NCBI GenBank assembly: GCA_012727965.1
Contig: JAAYFZ010000242.1
Coordinates: forward strand, 1-11,678
Source of the DNA: Clostridiaceae bacterium
GTDB taxonomy: Bacteria; Bacillota; Clostridia; Saccharofermentanales; UBA5734
Length of the DNA: 11,678 nucleotides
Direction of reading: 5' to 3'
The position numbers and the translations under genes are program-made. The notes below the pieces were generated by a model. That model did not search any database. It saw only the letters and a list, made by a program, of their open reading frames with translations, and was not told the DNA's origin. Below, piece after piece: positions 1 through 5,711 of this stretch (positions within the stretch are counted from its first letter, which is position 1; every line of letters starts with the position of its first letter).

Positions 1-851
1 ACACCTACGATCAGCAGCCACTGACCAACTCCTGTGAGGAAGTTGACAACGCTCTTGAGTCCGGAGGTCATCATATAGGACATATCATCCCAGCTGAGTG
101 CCTTCCAGTTTACTTCTTTTCGAATTTGTACAGGATCGTCTACCTGACGGATATTTAGAGCAACTGTAGATTCAGAGAGTTGACTGTCCCAGAGTTTAAG
201 CTTGCCCTTTAGTGATTCGATCTCCATGGTCAGAGTGTTGATCTGATTCTGAACCATTATTGTGTCTTCGATATTACGGCTGTCCTCGAGATATTCGTAA
301 TACTTATCAAGGTTCTTCTCCATATTCTCGAGCCTGATTTCGGTATCGAAGTAGCTCTCTGTTATGTCATCTGTACTGATGCTGATATTGATGACATTGC
401 CCGATTCCTTGATAAATTCGATAAAAGCATCGAGATTTTCAGGTGGTATTCTTATGGCCGCACTGATGTAAACATAATCATTCTGTTCAGACTGCTGACG
501 GGACAGTTCATACCCGCCATAGGACTGCGCTTGCGCCAGAATTGATTCATAAACAGCAGTTACATCAACCACAGTCATATCAAGGCTGGCATTTCTGATG
601 ATCTTCCTGTTGGCGTCAAGCTTATCAACATCGCCCGCACCTGATTGCAGAGACATTGAGGCAGTTGTTGTTTCCATCGGCGCACCATCTCCGCCGTCGT
701 TATAGCCTGGTTCTCCTGGATAAGAGGTGTCTTTGCTGCTTGCGCTGCAGCCAGCGAGGGCTAGCAGTGCGATGATCAGCATGAATGTGACGACTCTGAC
801 GATAGAAGCCTGGTGTTTAGCTTCTGTGTTTTTCGCTATTGGTAATATCAT
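1..851 (-). CDS. DUF4349 family lipoprotein, N-terminal part (C-terminus outside window)
   Basis: The minus-strand frame is open to the window edge, so the C-terminus is missing. A signal peptide with a hydrophobic core (about residues 20-33) ends in a lipobox LAGC with the lipid cysteine at residue 35. This predicts a membrane-anchored extracellular lipoprotein. A short Asp/Gly/Ser-rich linker follows, then a conserved region beginning RKIIRNASLDMTV, and then a charged helical stretch that looks like a coiled coil (LENMEKNLDKYYEYL, later MEIESLKGKLKLWDSQL). The visible end, VGQWLLIVG, looks like the start of the C-terminal membrane helix usual in DUF4349 proteins. The cellular function of the family is not established. 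I prefer the ATG at 851 because AAGAGG lies 9 bases upstream. An in-frame ATG at 869 has no such site. Family assignment rests on overall sequence pattern. Confidence 0.8.
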   Translation of the reverse strand, partial: MILPIAKNTEAKHQASIVRVVTFMLIIALLALAGCSASSKDTSYPGEPGYNDGGDGAPMETTTASMSLQSGAGDVDKLDANRKIIRNASLDMTVVDVTAVYESILAQAQSYGGYELSRQQSEQNDYVYISAAIRIPPENLDAFIEFIKESGNVINISISTDDITESYFDTEIRLENMEKNLDKYYEYLEDSRNIEDTIMVQNQINTLTMEIESLKGKLKLWDSQLSESTVALNIRQVDDPVQIRKEVNWKALSWDDMSYMMTSGLKSVVNFLTGVGQWLLIVG

Positions 852-972
852 AGTATTTTGCCTCTTCATAATGATTGTGCAGCTCGCCGGATATCGGCTG
901 GTGACCGCGGCAGGCTGCCCTCCTTTCACACTTATGCTTTTGCTTCCTCCGAGGCTCGTTTATATTTTCATT

Positions 973-991
973 TTAACATGATATCTGTTAA
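973..991. repeat. Inverted repeat over the apt promoter, possible operator
   Basis: TTAACA and TGTTAA are perfect 6-base arms separated by 7 bases, and the spacer contains GATATC. The element lies between the divergent lipoprotein gene and apt and overlaps the -35 side of the likely apt promoter. A dimeric repressor site is plausible, but no regulator is identified and chance is possible in A/T-rich DNA. Confidence 0.35.
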
Positions 992-1014
992 CTTCAGTAA
1001 AATAACTGTATAAT
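988..1014 (+). promoter_or_regulatory. Probable apt promoter
   Basis: A perfect TATAAT lies at 1009-1014, 44 bases before the apt start. The -35 is unclear. TTAACT (988-993) matches 4 of 6 at a short 15-base spacing, and TGTTAA (986-991) fits a 17-base spacing but matches poorly. The -10 is convincing and the -35 is not. Confidence 0.5.
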
Positions 1015-1058
1015 AGCATGGTATGAAATGCTAAACACATGACTGGAGGCCCCTAAAA

Positions 1059-1571
1059 ATGGATTTGAACGCAGCGCTTAGACATATTCCTGATTTTCCC
1101 AAGGCAGGAATTGATTTTATCGACATCACAACTGTGCTAAAGGACAAGGACTTATTCCGTGAAACTATTGACCAGATGGCAGAGCTCGTCCGCGATGTTG
1201 AATATGATTTGATTATCGGATCTGAATCACGCGGATTTATTCTGGGTGCGCCGCTTGCCTATGCTACCGGCACAGGTTTTGCTCCTGTGCGTAAGAAGGG
1301 TAAACTGCCTTATAGGACAGTTTCGGCTACTTATAGTTTAGAATATGGCAGTGATACTCTTGAGATGCATATAGATGCTGTACAAGCTGGACAGAAGGTT
1401 CTGGTAGTAGATGATTTACTGGCAACAGGTGGAACCGCTCTGGCTAATTGCCAAATGGTAGAAGCTTTGGGCGGCGAGGTCGCCAAGGTGCTATTTTTCA
1501 TAGAGCTGACAGAGCTGGGCGGAAGAGAAAAGCTCTCTCGCTACCCGATAGAGTCTCTGGTCAAAATTTGA
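1059..1571 (+). CDS. apt: Adenine phosphoribosyltransferase
   Basis: This cytoplasmic enzyme converts adenine and PRPP to AMP and pyrophosphate in purine salvage. The 170-residue length is typical. The N-terminal motif PKAGIDFIDIT (residues 14-24) is characteristic of APRT. The PRPP-binding motif VVDDLLATGGTA is at 116-127, and the flexible-loop region RKKGKLPYRT (78-87) is present. The start is set by TGGAGG at 1044-1049, nine bases before the ATG. The gene is monocistronic here: it has its own promoter upstream and a strong terminator directly after. In many Firmicutes apt follows recJ or precedes relA, but neither is seen here. The neighbouring lipoprotein gene points the other way. Nothing in the protein is unusual. 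Confidence 0.96.
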   Translation: MDLNAALRHIPDFPKAGIDFIDITTVLKDKDLFRETIDQMAELVRDVEYDLIIGSESRGFILGAPLAYATGTGFAPVRKKGKLPYRTVSATYSLEYGSDTLEMHIDAVQAGQKVLVVDDLLATGGTALANCQMVEALGGEVAKVLFFIELTELGGREKLSRYPIESLVKI

Positions 1572-1608
1572 TCTGACAAAAAACAAACAACAACTTAAAT
1601 TAATACTG

Positions 1609-1654
1609 AATCGTCTTCTGAAGTTTCTCAAACTTCGGGAGACGATTTATTTTT
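1609..1654 (+). terminator. Intrinsic terminator of apt
   Basis: A continuous hairpin pairs 1609-1626 with 1630-1647 around a CTC loop. It has about 18 base pairs including two G-U pairs and is followed by TTATTTTT. It lies 38 bases after the apt stop and separates apt from the AbrB/ABC operon. Confidence 0.88.
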
Positions 1655-1685
1655 GTGGACAAATATATATATGGCGTAGTAATAT

Positions 1686-1703
1686 AAGTATAACAAGTAT
1701 AAC
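1686..1703 (+). repeat. Tandem 9-base direct repeat upstream of the AbrB-type gene
   Basis: AAGTATAAC occurs twice back to back (1686-1694 and 1695-1703). It is followed by AACTA (1701-1705) and TAGTT (1713-1717), a short inverted repeat with a 7-base spacer. AbrB/SpoVT-type proteins often bind A/T-rich DNA near their own promoters, so this is a candidate autoregulatory site. I found no convincing -35/-10 pair between 1655 and 1770; TGGACA at 1656-1661 with TAATAT at 1680-1685 is only a weak option. Confidence 0.35.
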
Positions 1704-1790
1704 TAGTAGGTATAGTTTGAATAATATCATTTATCTTTATTCGTATTCTCTAAGTTGAAGATTGTAAATGATAGATAGGGAGGAATAACT

Positions 1791-2093
1791 ATGAGAGGCA
1801 AGAGGCATGGTACTGATAAATTCATGGGGTCGGTAAAAGTCGGACCCAAGGGACAGATCGTAATCCCTAAGGAAGTAAGAGATATTTTTGATATTTCTCC
1901 TGGTGATACGCTGATCTTACTGGCTGACGCGCAAAAGGGCATTGCTATCGAGAGAATGGGCTTCTTCGGTAAGATTGCTGATGCGATCTTCGCAGGCAAA
2001 GCAGAAGAACTGTATCCAGAGCATGAAGCAGAAGACAGCATGAGATTTGCCCATGAAATCAAAAAGCTCAGGGGAGAGGAGCCAGAAGAATGA
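1791..2093 (+). CDS. AbrB/SpoVT/MazE-type DNA-binding regulator
   Basis: This 100-residue protein has a SpoVT-AbrB swapped-hairpin domain at about residues 12-57. The characteristic stretch GPKGQIVIPKEVRDIFDISPGD is followed by LILLADAQKGIAI. The C-terminal half (58-100) is helical and highly charged, and may serve dimerisation or effector response. The start is set by GGGAGG at 1778-1783, seven bases before the ATG; an internal ATG at residue 12 lacks a site. The stop overlaps the next start as ATGA, so it is translationally coupled to the ABC ATPase. By context it probably regulates this transporter operon. AbrB-type regulators placed in front of ABC-2 pairs are a common Firmicute arrangement, but the inducer is unknown. 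A MazE-like antitoxin role is unlikely because no toxin gene is adjacent. Confidence 0.85.
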   Translation: MRGKRHGTDKFMGSVKVGPKGQIVIPKEVRDIFDISPGDTLILLADAQKGIAIERMGFFGKIADAIFAGKAEELYPEHEAEDSMRFAHEIKKLRGEEPEE

Positions 2094-2824
2094 GTGCCAT
2101 CAAAACAAATAATTTAGGAAAAAAATACAAAGATAGAATTGCCGTGGAAGCTCTCGATCTGGAAGTTGGACAAGGTGAATTATTTGCTCTGCTTGGTGTC
2201 AACGGTGCCGGCAAGACGACAACGATCAAAATGTTGTCATGCCTGATAAAACCAAGTTCTGGTGATGCTTCTGTGTTGGGAAATAGTATTATTTCAGCAC
2301 CTCATAAGGTAAAAGAGCTGATTAATGTATCGCCGCAGGAAACTGCAATAGCTCCAAACCTGACTGTCAGAGAAAATCTGGAATTTATAGCAGGTATATA
2401 TGGTAATAGCAAAATGAGTTCGAAGAAGATGGCTGCCGCCATGATCGATTCCTTCAAAATGTCTGCAATAGCAGAGGATAAGGCGAAAATCCTCTCAGGT
2501 GGCTGGCAGAGAAGGCTCAGCATTGCCATGGCTCTGATATCAGAACCCCAGCTGTTGTTTCTGGATGAACCAACACTTGGTCTCGATGTTCTGGCAAGAC
2601 GTGAGCTTTGGAGTGTTATCAAAGAGCTGAAGGGAAAAGTAACTATAATCCTGACGACTCATTATCTTGAGGAAGCTGTCGCATTGTCTGACAGAATAGG
2701 AATAATGTCTGCCGGCAGACTATGTGAGATCGGAACAGCAGATGAATTAATGAACAAAACTGAAACAACAAGTTTTGAGGATGCCTTCGTCGCTATCGCA
2801 GGAGAAGGGGGAAACAGTATATGA
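2090..2824 (+). CDS. ABC transporter ATP-binding protein (ABC-2 type)
   Basis: This 244-residue nucleotide-binding subunit powers the permease encoded next. Visible motifs in order are Walker A GVNGAGKT (36-43), Q-loop Gln83, signature LSGGW (135-139, followed by QRRLSIAMAL), Walker B LLFLDE (155-160), D-loop GLD (164-166) and the switch histidine H191. All catalytic residues are present, so it should be active. It resembles the multidrug/CcmA-type ATPases that pair with ABC-2 permeases. The substrate cannot be read from the sequence. Its start overlaps the regulator stop (ATGA, 2090-2093), and its stop overlaps the permease start (ATGA, 2821-2824), which implies fixed stoichiometry. The upstream GGGGAGAGGAG region gives the ribosome binding site. 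Confidence 0.93.
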   Translation: MSAIKTNNLGKKYKDRIAVEALDLEVGQGELFALLGVNGAGKTTTIKMLSCLIKPSSGDASVLGNSIISAPHKVKELINVSPQETAIAPNLTVRENLEFIAGIYGNSKMSSKKMAAAMIDSFKMSAIAEDKAKILSGGWQRRLSIAMALISEPQLLFLDEPTLGLDVLARRELWSVIKELKGKVTIILTTHYLEEAVALSDRIGIMSAGRLCEIGTADELMNKTETTSFEDAFVAIAGEGGNSI

Positions 2825-3558
2825 AAATGGTGGCTTTTGCCGCTCGTAACAGCAAAGAAATACTTAGGGATAGAATTAATCTTGCCTTCGGCATAGGATT
2901 CCCGGTCATTCTTCTTCTGCTACTGACAGCGATTCAATCCAATATTCCTGTAGATTTGTTTAGAATTAGCAATTTGATCCCCGGCATTACTGTTTTTGGG
3001 CTTTCTTTCATTTCTTTGTTCTCAGGTCTGCTTATTGCCAAGGACAGAACCAGCTCTCTTATGCTGCGGTTATTCGCTTCGCCGCTGACCGCGCGCGATT
3101 TTATCTTCGGATACACAATGCCGCTGCTACCTATGGCAATCATGCAGACGATTGTATGTTTCGTGGTCGCGCTTTTCCTCGGTCTTTCATTCAGTTTGAA
3201 TATCTTATTGACCATAGTTGTGAGCATACCAGCAGCCATACTCTTCATAGCGATCGGTCTGCTCTGCGGAAGTATTTTCACAGATAAGCAGGTCGGCGGT
3301 ATTTGTGGTGCTCTGCTGACAAATTTGAGTGCCTGGTTATCCGGTACCTGGTTCGATCTGGAGCTTGTTGGCGGTGGTTTCAAAAAAATAGCTGAGCTTC
3401 TCCCGTTTATGCATGCTGTAGAGGCTGGACGTGCGGCTCTCTCAGGCAATTTTGAGTTAATTATGCCGCATTTATGGTGGGTTATAGGTTATGCAGCGTT
3501 GATCATGTTTGCTGCCATCATAGTCTTCACAAGAAAAATGAGCAGCGATAATAAGTAA
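2821..3558 (+). CDS. ABC-2 type transporter permease
   Basis: This 245-residue integral membrane protein has about six hydrophobic segments, near residues 20-38, 52-73, 97-120, 126-150, 157-175 and 217-237. That is the ABC-2 permease layout. The first segment follows an N-terminal helix with NSKEILRDRINLAF, and the region AKDRTSSLMLRLFASPLTARDFIFGY matches the conserved coupling loop of drug and antibiotic exporters. With the overlapping ATPase it should form an efflux pump; drug, peptide or lipid substrates are all possible. The start is inside the ATGA overlap, with GGAGAAGGGGG upstream. No intrinsic terminator is evident after the stop. Confidence 0.9.
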   Translation: MKMVAFAARNSKEILRDRINLAFGIGFPVILLLLLTAIQSNIPVDLFRISNLIPGITVFGLSFISLFSGLLIAKDRTSSLMLRLFASPLTARDFIFGYTMPLLPMAIMQTIVCFVVALFLGLSFSLNILLTIVVSIPAAILFIAIGLLCGSIFTDKQVGGICGALLTNLSAWLSGTWFDLELVGGGFKKIAELLPFMHAVEAGRAALSGNFELIMPHLWWVIGYAALIMFAAIIVFTRKMSSDNK

Positions 3559-3654
3559 CCGTTTTGTTTTACGCTCGAACCTGGTCAAGATAGACATAAT
3601 TTGCTAGTGTATATTGAATAAATGCAAGAAGAAAAACCAAAAATTGCAAAAAGC
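3559..3654. other. Intergenic stretch with no recognised feature
   Basis: A/T-rich DNA between the permease stop and the T-box promoter. I see no convincing terminator hairpin with a T-run and no open frame with a ribosome binding site, so read-through from the ABC operon into the T-box region cannot be excluded. Confidence 0.5.
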
Positions 3655-3684
3655 TTGACAATCTCTTCTTGATAAGTCTATAAT
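3655..3684 (+). promoter_or_regulatory. Consensus promoter of the aspS-gatCAB operon
   Basis: TTGACA (3655-3660) and TATAAT (3679-3684) both match the sigma-A consensus perfectly, with an 18-base spacer. Transcription should start near 3691, at the 5' end of the T-box leader. A near-perfect promoter suits a gene set controlled downstream by attenuation. Confidence 0.9.
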
Positions 3685-3690
3685 CCTACC

Positions 3691-4008
3691 TAAGAAAAAA
3701 GCAATGACGAAGAGAGTAATTCGCAATTGAATCGACAGGGAGACGGCTGCCATAGATTGAGAGCAGCGTTCGAAAACAGGCGGATGAAGAACACTTCTGA
3801 GCTTCTGTTCTGAAAGTTATACAATAGGCTCCTGCACATTATGACTAAGGTGCTCTGTATGATCATTAGGAATAGACGGTGGTACCCGTTATGTACGATA
3901 GAGCGGATGCACATATCATCAAGGACGATGGTTAGTCATCAATCAGGGTGGTACCGCGGGTTTTTATGATTACCCGTCCCGGAATTCAATGAATTCCGGG
4001 ACTTTTTT
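3691..4008 (+). promoter_or_regulatory. T-box riboswitch leader, asparagine-type specifier (AAC)
   Basis: The leader senses uncharged tRNA and permits read-through when aminoacyl-tRNA runs short. Stem I is visible: AAGC (3699-3702) pairs with GCTT (3801-3804), TGA bulges on both strands form a kink-turn, GAAG (3709-3712) pairs with CTTC (3794-3797), and ATTCGC (3719-3724) pairs with GCGGAT (3780-3785). The internal loop between the last two helices is the specifier loop. Its 3' strand ends AAC-A, so the codon directly before the conserved purine is AAC (3790-3792, Asn), overlapping GAA (3789-3791, Glu). The distal stem GCTGC/GCAGC (3746-3767) is present. The antiterminator is complete: GGG (3946-3948) pairs with CCC (3978-3980), GCGGG (3956-3960) pairs with CCCGT (3973-3977), and between them lies the bulge TGGTACC (3949-3955) that holds the tRNA end. 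No GAC (Asp) codon is in the loop. Confidence 0.93.
3976..4008 (+). terminator. T-box attenuator terminator
   Basis: A perfect 12-base-pair stem (3976-3987 with 3991-4002), AAT loop and six T's form the terminator. Its 5' arm (GTCCC) is shared with the antiterminator, so the two structures exclude each other. It lies 26 bases before the aspS start. Confidence 0.95.
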
Positions 4009-4034
4009 ATTGGCTGGAAAGCGGGGGTATAACG

Positions 4035-4838
4035 ATGGATATGAAGACAAGCGGCAGTGTCAGACTGCAGGGAATGATTCACAGTCACAGAGCATTGGGC
4101 GAAATAACTTTTGTCACACTGCGGCAGCGGCGGGGGCTTATTCAGTGTCTGCTCGATAGCAGCAGCGAAATTATCGGCACTCAACAGCTGCGTGATGAGC
4201 AGGCTGTAAGAGTAGAAGGAGTGCTTCGCGAAGAAGCACGCGCGCCCGGAGGCCAGGAGTGTCATGTCAGTAGAATTGAAGTGCTCTCAAGCCCGGCAGA
4301 GCCAAGACCTATCCATCTAGGCAAAAAAATGAGCGGCCCAGGTCTTGATGCTGATCTCGAATTGAGACCGATCACGCTCAGGCATCAGCATTATCGAGAT
4401 ATGTTCAGATTGCAGGAAGGCATCTGCCGTGGTTTCAGAGAATATCTGCAGCAGCAGGAATTTACTGAGATCCACTCGCCTAAGATCGTAGCATCAGGTG
4501 CTGAAGGTGGATCGAATATTTTCAGGCTCGACTATTTCGGACGCAAGGCATATCTGGCCCAGAGTCCTCAGTTCTATAAACAGATGATGGTGGGTGTATA
4601 TGAACGTGTTTTTGAAGCCGGACCGGTCTTCCGCGCCGAGAAACACAGTACTGTCCGCCACCTCAATGAATACACCAGTCTCGATTTCGAAATGGGCTTC
4701 ATCGAATCTTTTGAAGATATAATGGAGATGGAAGAGTCCATGCTGCAATATGTAATGCAGCTTCTTAGCAGAGATTATGCGCCTGAAATCAGTCGTCTCG
4801 AGGTCAAATTGCCTCTGCCGAAAATATCCCGAGGGTGA
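4035..4838 (+). CDS. aspS: Non-discriminating aspartyl-tRNA synthetase, archaeal type, N-terminal part (frame broken)
   Basis: This frame encodes an N-terminal OB-fold anticodon-binding domain (about 8-85) and the first half of the class II catalytic core. The core includes motif 1 (about 133-151) and motif 2, FRAEKHSTVRHLNEYTSLDFE (199-219). The sequence follows the compact archaeal/eukaryal AspRS type (about 430 residues), not the longer bacterial type. At the two OB-fold positions reported to govern Asn-anticodon discrimination (W26 and K85 in Thermococcus kodakarensis), my alignment by eye puts H16 and P71, as in non-discriminating enzymes. It would then make Asp-tRNA(Asn) for GatCAB. The frame ends prematurely at TGA 4836-4838 after KLPLPKISRG. 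The family sequence continues in frame -1 from 4826 (IPRVTFARAKEL), so two extra bases near 4824-4825 disrupt it. The ribosome binding site is a G-run at 4023-4027, seven bases before the ATG. Confidence 0.88.
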   Translation: MDMKTSGSVRLQGMIHSHRALGEITFVTLRQRRGLIQCLLDSSSEIIGTQQLRDEQAVRVEGVLREEARAPGGQECHVSRIEVLSSPAEPRPIHLGKKMSGPGLDADLELRPITLRHQHYRDMFRLQEGICRGFREYLQQQEFTEIHSPKIVASGAEGGSNIFRLDYFGRKAYLAQSPQFYKQMMVGVYERVFEAGPVFRAEKHSTVRHLNEYTSLDFEMGFIESFEDIMEMEESMLQYVMQLLSRDYAPEISRLEVKLPLPKISRG

Positions 4839-5308
4839 CTTTTGCCAGGGCAAAAGAGCTGGTCTCAGAAAAATACGGCAGACGGATTCGTGATCCATTC
4901 GATCTTGAGCCAGAGGAAGAGCGTCTGATCGGTGAGCTTTTTCTTGAGGAATATGGCAGCGATTTTGTTTTCGTCACTCATTATCCCAGCAAAAAGAGGC
5001 CGTTTTACGCCATGGATGATCCGGCCGACCCGCGCTATACACTGAGCTTCGACTTGCTTCTGCGTGGTCTTGAGATCACAACAGGTGGACAGCGGATTCA
5101 TGACTATGAAGAGCAGAAGGCCAAAATGCTGGCAAAAGGCATGGACCCGGAAGGTTTCTCCGACTATTTGATGATTCATAAATACGGCATGCCGCCCCAT
5201 GGTGGTCTGGGCATTGGTCTGGAGCGGCTGCTGATGATGTTGACAGGCAAGAGCAATGTCAGACAATGCGTGCTTTTTCCAAGAGATCAGAGCAGGCTTG
5301 AGCCTTGA
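4835..5308 (+). CDS. aspS: Aspartyl-tRNA synthetase, C-terminal part (second frame)
   Basis: This is the remainder of the AspRS catalytic domain. It carries the conserved segment RPFYAM (residues 55-60), LEITTGGQRIHDY (79-91) and class II motif 3, GLGIGLERLL (124-133), with the ATP-binding arginine, and it ends FPRDQSRLEP as expected. Homologous sequence already resumes at 4826, before the only nearby start, GTG at 4835. That GTG overlaps the upstream TGA as GTGA, and no ribosome binding site is properly spaced before it. Together the two parts come to about 424 residues, the usual full length. If expressed separately by termination-reinitiation this would be a split synthetase; if not, it is one gene with a frameshift or a sequencing error. 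The downstream frame stays intact with no further defects, which argues against an old pseudogene. Confidence 0.8.
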   Translation: MTFARAKELVSEKYGRRIRDPFDLEPEEERLIGELFLEEYGSDFVFVTHYPSKKRPFYAMDDPADPRYTLSFDLLLRGLEITTGGQRIHDYEEQKAKMLAKGMDPEGFSDYLMIHKYGMPPHGGLGIGLERLLMMLTGKSNVRQCVLFPRDQSRLEP

Positions 5309-5376
5309 GCTATATCTGTTATGCTGATTAATAGAGATCTGTGGACTATGTGTCCGCAAAGGAGAGGATGAACAAA

Positions 5377-5685
5377 ATGGCGAATACAGATAGACAGGAA
5401 ATTCTGAAAATCAGCGATGTCGAGAGAGTAGCTGAGCTTTCGCGCTTGAAACTAGATGATGAAGAGCTTGAGAGGACCGCAGCACAGCTCGAACGTGTTC
5501 TGGAATATTTTACACGGTTGTCAGCTGTCGACACAGACAATATTGAACCGTCAGACGATCCGAATGATTTCGCCGGACATCTACGTGAAGATGCAGCAGC
5601 TCCCGGTCTGGAGCGTGAGCAGCTTATAGGACTAACCAAGCACAACAAAGATGGTTTCCTGACAGTGCCGCGTGCCGTCGAATAG
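5377..5685 (+). CDS. gatC: Asp/Glu-tRNA amidotransferase subunit C
   Basis: This small subunit wraps GatA and GatB and stabilises the amidotransferase. At about 102 residues it has the expected length. Characteristic segments are ISDVERVAELSRLKLDDEEL near the N-terminus, LERVLEYFTRLSAVDTDNIEP in the middle, and the C-terminal GFLTVPRAVE. I chose the ATG at 5377 because GGAGAGG (5361-5367) is nine bases upstream. The ATG at 5368 is too close to the site, and the GTG at 5341 would add a non-homologous tail. It follows aspS by 68 bases without a promoter or terminator, so it should be on the T-box-controlled transcript. Confidence 0.93.
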   Translation: MANTDRQEILKISDVERVAELSRLKLDDEELERTAAQLERVLEYFTRLSAVDTDNIEPSDDPNDFAGHLREDAAAPGLEREQLIGLTKHNKDGFLTVPRAVE

Positions 5686-5711
5686 CAGACATCCTGAAGG
5701 AGATAATTGAC

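Noticed and set aside
899..929. Riboswitch or attenuator in the lipoprotein leader
   Set aside because: A GTGA/TCAC outer and GGCA/TGCC inner pairing can be drawn, but it is short, has large internal loops and matches no riboswitch class I recognise.
727..981. Plus-strand 84-codon open frame opposite the lipoprotein gene
   Set aside because: It lies antisense to a frame with a clear lipoprotein signal and has no ribosome binding site. It is an incidental open frame.
2934..3449. Minus-strand 171-codon open frame inside the permease gene
   Set aside because: It is complementary to a well-supported membrane protein and shows no family motifs or ribosome binding site.
3878..3886. A complete second T-box riboswitch in tandem
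   Set aside because: There is only one stem I/specifier region, one antiterminator and one terminator. The upstream GGTGGTACC has no pairing strands for an antiterminator.
4815..4838. Programmed -1 frameshift joining the two aspS frames
   Set aside because: The direction is right (-1), but no X-XXY-YYZ slippery heptamer is present in frame. The best site, AAA followed by ATA, needs a first-position mismatch after slipping, and the longest homopolymer is four A's. Recoding is not excluded, but it is not supported.
5341..5376. Longer gatC starting at GTG 5341
   Set aside because: The extra residues do not resemble GatC, and GGAGAGG at 5361-5367 is correctly spaced only for the ATG at 5377.
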